NCBI GenBank assembly: GCA_039199225.1
Contig: JBCCSZ010000249.1
Span: 1-11,760 of the forward strand
Origin: JBCCSZ01 sp039199225
GTDB taxonomy: Bacteria > Bacteroidota > Bacteroidia > Chitinophagales > Saprospiraceae
Direction of reading: 5' to 3'
DNA: 11,760 nt
The position numbers were made by a program, and so were the translations under genes. Under the pieces are notes generated by a model, which saw nothing but the letters and a program-made list of their open reading frames with translations, was not told where the DNA came from and did no database searches. This document shows, piece by piece, positions 1 through 6,900 of this stretch (its first letter is position 1; each line of letters starts with the position of its first letter).

Positions 1-1064
1 CATTCGATTCGCAGGCTACTGCCCTTGCCGACCACCCGAAATCCAGCCGTTCGATTATCGTAGCTCCAGGCCAGCCGAGTCGGCGCCCAAGAACCATCCA
101 CAAAGCGTTTGTAAGAGTTGATCGTCGGAGCATAAAAGGGCATGACGTCCGGCACATGCGCAATCCAGCCTCCTAAAAACCAGCGGAACACATCCGAGCC
201 CTGGACCGGCCCTACAGCCTGCGCTCCTTTGAAAGCATTGTCGCCATCCTTCCACAGACTCATGTGAATGTGGCAACTCGACCCGGCGCCGTCCTCGTGG
301 TATTTAGCCATAAAGGTGACGGAAATCCCCATGTCATCGGCGATCTCCTTGAGGCACTGCTTGAACACCAAATGCCGGTCTGCCATCTCCAGTACATTGG
401 TGTAGCGGACGTTCAGCTCGTGCTGTCCAAGTCCCCACTCTCCTTTGGAATTTTCGACAGGAATACCCGATTTATTCAGGTGCTTTCTGGCCTTGGCCGT
501 AAAGTCTTCGTTGCGACTGCCCTGCAGAATGTGGTAGTCTTCCAAATACCAGCCCCGCGGCTCCAACTGCTGGTACTGCTGTTGAAAGGCAGACCGATAG
601 GAATCTCGAAAGACGTAGTATTCCAGCTCTGAAGCGGCCTGGCAGTCATAGCCCAAATCTGCCGCATTTTCCAACTGTTTGATCAAGATGGAGCGAGGGG
701 CTTCTGCGATGGGCTGGTGGGTTTTGTCGTGCTGCACATTGCAAATAACCAAGGCCGTTTTTTTGAGCCAACTGGCTCGTCGAAGGCTACTCAAGTCCGG
801 AACGAGGTGGAAATCGCCATATCCCAATTCCCAATTGGCAAAGCGATAGCCGGGAACAGGCTCCATTTCCATATCGGTTGTCAGCAGATAGTCGCAGGCA
901 TGCGTACCACTTTCGGCGGCACTTTCCAGAAAAAATTGGGCATCGAAACGCTTGCCGCTCAAACGGCCGTAATGATCGGGGAAGGCAACGATGATGGTAT
1001 CGATTTTACCTTTGGAAACCTTCTGCTTCAGTTGCTCAAGGGTCAGCATGCCTTGTTGTTTCAT
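1..1064 (-). CDS. Glutamine synthetase family protein, probably a gamma-glutamyl-amine (ethanolamine/polyamine) ligase; C-terminus off the left edge
   Basis: The gene starts at an ATG at 1064 and stays open to the window edge, giving 354 complete codons; a typical family member is about 440-470 residues, so roughly the last quarter is missing. Motifs in order are FPDHYGRLSGKRF (residues 28-40), the metal-binding E-x-E in ASELEYY (144-150), GLGQHELNV (211-219), GSSCHIHMSL (261-270, the HxH metal/glutamate site), NSYKR (316-320) and LAWSYDNRTAGFR (331-343, ATP/glutamate-binding arginines). These place it in the glutamine synthetase fold, which makes a gamma-glutamyl phosphate and transfers it to an amine. 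The loop reading PGYEAP in true glutamine synthetases reads DGSWAP here, so the ammonium-site Glu is a Trp (residue 326). The Asp of the DGSS segment is also not recognisable. This resembles PuuA and the GlnA3/GlnA4-type enzymes. It sits 9 bases after an ethanolamine-type permease, so ethanolamine is a likely substrate; putrescine or another amine is possible. Fold assignment is firm, substrate is inferred. Confidence 0.9.
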   Translation of the reverse strand, partial: MKQQGMLTLEQLKQKVSKGKIDTIIVAFPDHYGRLSGKRFDAQFFLESAAESGTHACDYLLTTDMEMEPVPGYRFANWELGYGDFHLVPDLSSLRRASWLKKTALVICNVQHDKTHQPIAEAPRSILIKQLENAADLGYDCQAASELEYYVFRDSYRSAFQQQYQQLEPRGWYLEDYHILQGSRNEDFTAKARKHLNKSGIPVENSKGEWGLGQHELNVRYTNVLEMADRHLVFKQCLKEIADDMGISVTFMAKYHEDGAGSSCHIHMSLWKDGDNAFKGAQAVGPVQGSDVFRWFLGGWIAHVPDVMPFYAPTINSYKRFVDGSWAPTRLAWSYDNRTAGFRVVGKGSSLRIE

Positions 1065-1073
1065 ATCGTGCAA

Positions 1074-2378
1074 TTACTTTTGAGAAATTTTAAACCAGAT
1101 AAAGGCGATGGCCAACAGGCCAAAATAGATCAAGGCCAATGGTAGATTGTAAAGGATGATAGCGGCAAAGGCTACACTGGCAATGACCAAGGCCAATATG
1201 GGGGTCAATGGAAAAAGAGGTACCTTGAATGGGCGATCCATATTTGGCGCTTTCTTCCGCAAGACCAGAACAGATACCATTGACACGATGTATAATGTAA
1301 GGGCTCCAAAGCAGGCAATGGTGATGATTTCACCGGTTTTTCCTGTAAACAGTGCAATGATGCCAATGGCCATATTTACCAGTAGGGCATTGGCTGGCGT
1401 TTGGAAGCGCCGGTGTACTTTTCCCAGTCGCTCAGGGGCATAGCCAACGCGACCAAACTCAAAGGTCGCTCGGCCGGCTGCTAGGATGATGCCGTGAAAG
1501 GAGGCGACGAGTCCAAACAGACCGATGGAGGTGACGGCTTTGTACAGTACATGACTTTGTCCCAGGCTGTGTGCCAGCGCCAGCGGCAAGGGGGAGTCCG
1601 AGGGCTCTGCTCCTGGCTCCGGATAGACGATGGTTTCCCAGCCAGCTACTCCGACAGAAGCTGTAAAGGTCAATAGGCATAAGACGACCAAGGTAAGTAT
1701 GGCCGATCCAAAGCCGATGAGGATGTTTCTTTGTGGATTGATGGTCTCTTCGGCAACATTGGCAACCCCTTCAATGGCCAGAAAGAACCAGATGGCAAAT
1801 GGAATGGCTGCAAAGGCTCCCGACCATCCGTTGGGTAGGGCATTCCGCTCGAGGTTCTGCCATTCAAAGGATGGATAGGCGGCTCCGGCGAAAATCAACA
1901 GTTCAACCACTGCAATGACGGTGATGACCAGCTCAAAAGAGGCAGCGGCCTTTACACCATATATATTGAGTCCCGTAAAGATTAGGTAGGCGATGATGGC
2001 AATGCTGAGTACCGAAAGGGAAGGTATGAACAGGTTGAGGTAGGCACCTATGGCAAAGGCGATGGCCGGAGGGGCAAAGATGAATTCTATGTTTTGGGCC
2101 ATCCCGGCCAGGAATCCCCAATCTTTTCCCAATGCTTTGGTAGCATAGTCGAATGCGCCGCCGGCTTTGGGGATGGCACAGGCCAGCTCGGTATAGCTAA
2201 AGGTGAAGCAGAGGTAGAGAACGATGATGAAGGCGGTCGCAACGGCCAGCCCCAGGGTGCCTCCTTTCTCTAGACCCAGGTTCCATCCGAAGTACATACC
2301 AGAGATGACATAGCCGACACCCAGGCCCCAAAGCATCCAGGGGCCAAGACTGCGCTTTAGTTTTTGAGGCTGTTCCAT
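1074..2378 (-). CDS. eat: APC-superfamily amino acid/amine permease, ethanolamine permease-like
   Basis: This encodes 434 residues with about twelve hydrophobic segments, the normal length for an APC transporter, and acts in the inner membrane. The first helix carries the unwound-helix motif GLGVGYVISGMYFGW (18-32). Other segments match what I know of ethanolamine permeases: FIFAPPAIAFAIGAYLN (99-115), PFAIWFFLAIEGVANVAEE (193-211), and GRATFEFGRVGYAPERLGKV (302-321) followed by HRRFQTPANAL. Expected role is proton-coupled import of ethanolamine or a close small amine. It is the first gene of a two-gene minus-strand unit with the synthetase-fold enzyme downstream (9-base gap), so the two are very likely co-transcribed. 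The ATG at 2378 is preceded by an AT-rich leader without a Shine-Dalgarno site, usual for Bacteroidota. The permease family is clear; the exact substrate rests on resemblance and on the neighbour. No eutBC lyase genes are visible in the window. Confidence 0.88.
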   Translation of the reverse strand: MEQPQKLKRSLGPWMLWGLGVGYVISGMYFGWNLGLEKGGTLGLAVATAFIIVLYLCFTFSYTELACAIPKAGGAFDYATKALGKDWGFLAGMAQNIEFIFAPPAIAFAIGAYLNLFIPSLSVLSIAIIAYLIFTGLNIYGVKAAASFELVITVIAVVELLIFAGAAYPSFEWQNLERNALPNGWSGAFAAIPFAIWFFLAIEGVANVAEETINPQRNILIGFGSAILTLVVLCLLTFTASVGVAGWETIVYPEPGAEPSDSPLPLALAHSLGQSHVLYKAVTSIGLFGLVASFHGIILAAGRATFEFGRVGYAPERLGKVHRRFQTPANALLVNMAIGIIALFTGKTGEIITIACFGALTLYIVSMVSVLVLRKKAPNMDRPFKVPLFPLTPILALVIASVAFAAIILYNLPLALIYFGLLAIAFIWFKISQK

Positions 2379-2557
2379 TGGAAGCTAAATGTACAGAAAA
2401 AGAATGGGAATGAGCTAAAAAAAGAGTGAGGGAAGCCGATGGTGTCGCGGTACCTTTTAGATGGTTCTTTTTTGGGAGAGAGGATAGTAAGTAAGGTGTG
2501 GAGTGCGACTTTGTTCGGTCTTCCCTCAACGTAGTGAGATGAATTATGAATGTGAAC

Positions 2558-2565
2558 CAAAGTTA
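2558..2565 (-). promoter_or_regulatory. Candidate Bacteroidota -7 promoter element upstream of the permease
   Basis: On the minus strand these bases read TAACTTTG, an exact match to the Bacteroidota -7 consensus TAnnTTTG. It would give a leader of about 170 bases before the permease ATG. No convincing TTTG -33 box is found 19-21 bases further upstream, so this is a candidate only. Confidence 0.3.
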
Positions 2566-2625
2566 ACTATTGAAATCGGGAATACGTATTATTGTATGAA
2601 TAAATGTGTCGTATATTGCGAATTG

Positions 2626-2640
2626 TTTTTGTCACAGAAA
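2626..2640. promoter_or_regulatory. Near-palindromic element, copy 1
   Basis: The bases read TTTTTGTCACAGAAA. The arms are 7 bases around a central C, with one mismatch (TTTTTGT against ACAGAAA). It shares the first 12 bases and all but one of its 15 positions with copy 2 at 2694-2708. It lies about 250 bases upstream of the permease start. A paired operator for a dimeric regulator is possible; the regulator is unknown. Confidence 0.35.
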
Positions 2641-2693
2641 GTGAATATTAAATAGTTGTTTATCAGTATATTACATTTATAATAAGTAGGTAT

Positions 2694-2708
2694 TTTTTGT
2701 CACAAAAA
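2694..2708. promoter_or_regulatory. Perfect odd palindrome, copy 2
   Basis: The bases read TTTTTGTCACAAAAA: 7-base arms TTTTTGT and ACAAAAA are exact reverse complements around one central C. The copy starts 68 bases from copy 1. It lies 52 bases beyond the hydrolase stop codon, so a minor role in ending the hydrolase transcript cannot be excluded, although it lacks a GC-rich stem. I favour a regulator site because the element is repeated. Confidence 0.4.
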
Positions 2709-2759
2709 GCAGGGTATTGGTGCTTGATTTATTCCAATCGGAAGTAAATGCTGCAAGAT

Positions 2760-3644
2760 TCACTGTCTGGCCAACCACTCCTGAATCCGGTCCCTGAGAT
2801 CATTATCTTCAAAACCCCAACTGCCAGCGTCGAGGTGTGTTCCTTCTTCCATTGTATGAAATTCGACATTTTCAGCCGGGCCGATTTCTCGCCTTTTTTG
2901 GATGAATTGGGCTGTTCCTTTGTAGGGGACCATCCCATCTAACTTGCCATGAATACAGAGGATGGGGCGGTTTTCGCCCGCTTCGAGATGCTCGATCGGG
3001 TTGGCTTGGGGAAATAGTTCTCCCTTTTTAGAACCACAGTAAGCATACAATACCGGGGTAGAGGCCATCAAGCGGGTATCCAGAGGAGCTCCAAACAATA
3101 AAATGCCTTTGAATAAATCGGGTGAGAAACCAGCCTGTTGCAAGGCAGCTCGGCGGTACATCGTCAATGCTGCAAGATTGCCACCGGCCGACATTCCTGC
3201 CAATATGATCTTTTGTCCACCCAATTGGTGCTGTTCCATCAATTCGAGTCCTTTTTGTAAGCTGCCCATAAGGTCTTCCCAAATATGTGGAAAGCGATAG
3301 CGGGGTGTTCGTCGATAAGAAGGCAGTAGAACGCAGTAACCCAGCTTGACGAAAAATTGGGCATTCATCAACAGCATCTCCGGACTGCCAAAGGCCCATC
3401 CTCCGCCATGGTGGTACAAAATGACGTCCTTTTGGATGATCGGCCCTTCCTTAGGACGGCACAGCAATAGGTACTGCCGGCGTTGTTGGCCAAAAAAGTG
3501 CTTTTCGACCGTCATATCTTTTACAGGAGCCCGATACACCTTCAGCAAGTAGGCGGGAAGTGATAAGACTTCATGGACGACATTCCCCTTGGGGATAAAC
3601 CGACGAACAAAAAGTAGTATGGCCGATAAAAGTAGGAGTGTCAT
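2760..3644 (-). CDS. Membrane-anchored alpha/beta hydrolase (hormone-sensitive-lipase-type esterase)
   Basis: This encodes 294 residues. An N-terminal hydrophobic stretch (MTLLLLSAILLFVRRF, 1-16) without a clear cleavage site suggests a membrane anchor. The oxyanion-hole motif HHGGGWAFG is at 78-86, YRRTPRYRFPHIWED (110-124) matches the segment after it in this family, and the nucleophile elbow GMSAGG puts the catalytic Ser at 152. The acid is probably Asp236 in HGKLDGMVP and the base His270 in EGTHLDAG. HGGGW plus GxSAGG places it in the hormone-sensitive-lipase/arylacetamide-deacetylase group (alpha/beta hydrolase fold 3), which hydrolyses short to medium acyl esters; the natural substrate cannot be read from sequence. 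The ATG at 3644 keeps the hydrophobic N-terminus; the AAGGAT before it is too close to act as a normal ribosome site. The gene stands alone: 381 bases separate it from the permease, and a terminator-like hairpin lies upstream. Confidence 0.9.
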   Translation of the reverse strand: MTLLLLSAILLFVRRFIPKGNVVHEVLSLPAYLLKVYRAPVKDMTVEKHFFGQQRRQYLLLCRPKEGPIIQKDVILYHHGGGWAFGSPEMLLMNAQFFVKLGYCVLLPSYRRTPRYRFPHIWEDLMGSLQKGLELMEQHQLGGQKIILAGMSAGGNLAALTMYRRAALQQAGFSPDLFKGILLFGAPLDTRLMASTPVLYAYCGSKKGELFPQANPIEHLEAGENRPILCIHGKLDGMVPYKGTAQFIQKRREIGPAENVEFHTMEEGTHLDAGSWGFEDNDLRDRIQEWLARQ

Positions 3645-3748
3645 ATCCTTCTAAGCTGTTTTCTGTTTTGAACAACAGACCTATATAACAAGGATTTTCA
3701 GTGGGGAATTGTTCTTTGAGCTACCCATCTTCCTACTATAAATAGAAA

Positions 3749-3777
3749 CCCCGAACTTCCTCTTTTGGAAATTCGGG
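3749..3777 (-). terminator. Probable rho-independent terminator of the large secreted-protein gene
   Basis: CCCGAACTTCC (3750-3760) pairs with GGAAATTCGGG (3767-3777): an 11-base stem with one mismatch and a TCTTTT loop. Read on the minus strand, the stem is followed by GGGTTTCTATTTA, a broken T-rich run. It lies about 150 bases after the stop codon of the large gene and about 105 bases before the hydrolase start, so it would insulate the hydrolase. Confidence 0.6.
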
Positions 3778-3927
3778 ATCGCCTCTCGTCAAAAGTGCGT
3801 ATGTTCTACGCAGTCATTGTTTTTCTTTTTGCGCTAGAAGCGAATGTTTCTTCGACTACTCATTTGTTGTTTTATACAGACTGGGAATCCCTTTCAGAAA
3901 ACAAAAGCATTGATTCCACAAGCTGTT

Positions 3928-6900
3928 CTACTTACTCACTTTAAATTTCTTGGTCATTACCCGTACATCGAATTGTACCTCGGCAAAGTAGATACCGGAA
4001 GACCACTCTGATACATCAATGCGCTCCATTTCTTCCTTGGTATAAATCTCCTTGACCAACTGACCCAGGGAATTGAAAATACGTATCCTGTTCATACCCG
4101 CCTGACCGAGGTCGTGGATGTGAAGGAGGCTGTTGGTAGGGTTGGGGTAGACGCGGAGCATCTCGAAATTATCCGGGATATTGACATTGGTGATGATGTC
4201 TATCTTCGAGCTGTGGTTGTACAGCAGAACCGGTGTTTCAAATTTATTGATGGCTTTTACATCCAGGATGTCGACTTCAAGGTCTGCTCTTCCAGAAATA
4301 TTATCGATGATGCCGATGAAGGAGGCAATCTCCCCATGTCCTGATACATTTTGCTGGTCGATTCTGGTGATGGCCATCTCGATGATCCCTTCGGAGGCAA
4401 AGGCGCGGTTGATGCTCACCAGGGTTTCATCTTTTTGACCCAGCCAACTGTCACCCACCGTGATGCGGGTATTGAGTGGCAAGGTGCTGCCCGATGCGAA
4501 TTGCAGGGTAAATGCCAGGCCATAAATGTCTTCTACTTGGTTGCGTTCGGTTCCCAAGACAATCGGAGCCCGGAATGACTGGCCAGAGCGTGGCGAGGCG
4601 GTTTCCAGGTCTACGCGGATGGGAGGGTCTTCCTCGTTGCCCTGCGGCCAGTCGAAGGCTGCAACCGGGCCGTGTGTCTGTCGGTAGTTGGCATCTATCA
4701 CATTGATGTCCTTTTCATCGATGATGCCATCGCCATTGCAATCGGAATGCTTGAAGTTCAACCCGCTGCGGAAGCTTGCAAACCAGTCGTCTCCATTGAA
4801 AGCACTCCAAGTCGAAGATTGGATGCCTCTATTCGGGCCGCTTTCTCCGAAGGCCATACCGATGTGCAAAAGATCGAAGTGGTTGGCGATGTTGTCAAAG
4901 TTGGCATCGCCAGGCCATACCTCTGTGTCTTCGCCGTCTGGACATTCCGGCACGTCGATGGTCACTTCTGCTCTACAGTCGAAATTGACCAGATCGAAGG
5001 CGGTAAATTCCAGTGTTCGATTGGAGGAGTTGCTATCGAATGGTCCCAGCTGAATGGGAAGCTCATCGTAGTTGTAACTGCCGTACCGCTGTCCGTTGCC
5101 GAATACCTGGAAGCCAATGGTACCGACATTCCGATAGTCAAAGTCCAGCTCCACATAAAATTGCTGATCTTCACAATCGATGATGGCTGTCGTCATATTC
5201 TCGATGCTACAATCAAAGCAAACCAAAGGCTCGAAAACGATCTGAGCTTCACAAATCGTATCGCTCAAATCCGCAGCGATGAGTACCTCGATCGAATCAT
5301 TACCACTGACGTAGTCCGGTAAGAACAAGGGGAGGTCGTCATAGGCATAGGTGCCGACAAAGCCGGCAATACTGTTGATGGTGAAGCTGTCACTGGCAGG
5401 ATTCCAGACTTCCAAATCTATGATCAAACTGAAGCTGCCATCGCCATTGCAGTCTACCGGGTAGGCTTCCAAGTCGCGAATTTGACAATCGTCGTTGATA
5501 CAATCCGGTGCGCTAAGGAAGCCCTGGATGCAGCAATCCCGTCGGTCGCTGATGCAAACGTTCAATATATCGATCGTATCCCCTGTGGCAGGAAAGTCAA
5601 TGGTTAATGGTAAGCTAGACAGAGGATGTATTTCAAGAAAGTTGTCATTGCCGTCAAAGACCTCAAAAAAGTTGGTGTAGGGGTTGACGGCTGTAAAATC
5701 AATGGTGATGCTGTAAGTCGAATCGGAGGTGCAATCGCCGATCTGAATATCCAGGTCTCGGATTTCGCAGGTGAGGAGCGAATCACAATTGAAGTCGCCG
5801 AGTACAAATTCTTCTGTGCAATCTGGATTGCCATCATCCATCACAATGAATTCATAAAAGGTCAAACCATCTCCATTGAGTGGCCCCAAGGTCACTGGGA
5901 GGTTGGTATAGCTGTACCAGCCATAGTCATTGCCATTGCCGCGAAGGTTGAAGGAGTCGCTGACATTCTGGTAGGCAAAATTAATGTCGACTAAGAACAT
6001 TCCGTTACTGTCGCAATCGGAGGGCTCGACGACCATGTCGTAGATGTTGCAGCGGTCGTTGAACAGGCAGTCTGGTGCGCTGACTTCTATGGTGTCGCAG
6101 CAAGAGCGATCGTGAAAATTACAGATGGTCAAAAAGCTGCTTTGCTGTCCATTGAAAACATAATTATTTATGGTGACCGGAAATCCGGAAGAGATGAAAT
6201 ATTCGGTAAATATGTTGTCTGTATTGCTGATCTCTATGGTATCGGAACGACCACCTGTATAGTCAAAGTCGACGGTTATGGCAAAGGTGGAATCGGATGT
6301 GCAATCTCCAACATCTACTTGAATATTTTGAATGTCGCACACCAAATCTATACAATCAAAGGGTAGAATGATGTTTTCCACACTACAGGTCGGGTCTTCG
6401 CCATCGGATGCAACGAACTCATAGATTGTCCGTCCGTCCGCTCGGAAGGGACCCAGCACGATTGGCAAATCGGTGTAGCTGTACCAGCCATAGTCATTGC
6501 CATTGCCGCGCAGATTAAAGGAGTCGCTGGTGTTGGTGTACTGGAATCCAAGGTCTACCAAGAACAAGCCATTGCTGTCGCATTGGCGCGGTTGGGCAAC
6601 CATGTTGAAAAGATTGCATTGACCACCGCCTCCAGGACAAGTTGGTGTGTTGAAGACAACCGTATCGCAACAGTAGAAGTTATTGGTACGGCATACGATC
6701 ATGTATTCCATTTGATTGGGACGGGCAAAGTAGTTGTCTATGGTCAGTGGGAAGTCTTGGGCTGCAAATTTTTCATAGTAGAAACTTCCAGCCACTCCGA
6801 CGGAATCTGTTCCATCACCGCTGTAGGATAAATCCAGGGTGAGCGAAAAGGTCGAATCGGGATTACACCGGCCGACAATCGCCTCAATGCTGTCAATGGC

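Larger units (their letters stand above)
2379..2759. other. Non-coding gap of 381 bases between permease and hydrolase
   Basis: No convincing reading frame or RNA gene is seen here. The part from about 2560 to 2720 is strongly AT-rich. It holds a candidate promoter element (2558-2565), a perfect 10-base palindrome AATACGTATT (2581-2590) and two copies of a 15-base TTTTTGTCACA element. Both flanking genes are on the minus strand, so this is the upstream region of the permease unit and the downstream region of the hydrolase. No clear terminator hairpin was found for the hydrolase. Confidence 0.6.

Noticed and set aside
264..1145. Plus-strand open frames of 122 and 142 codons opposite the synthetase
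   Set aside because: The minus strand here encodes all the core glutamine synthetase motifs in one uninterrupted frame, so these are antisense shadows.
2197..2560. Minus-strand open frames of 67 and 110 codons around the permease start
   Set aside because: They overlap the permease N-terminus out of frame, are low in complexity (many Ser, His, Lys and Pro) and show no domain or ribosome-binding signal.
4672..5322. 216-codon open frame on the plus strand inside the large gene
   Set aside because: It lies wholly opposite the well-supported repeat and dockerin-like coding region, has no recognisable domain, and similar plus-strand frames recur opposite other units because of the repeated composition.
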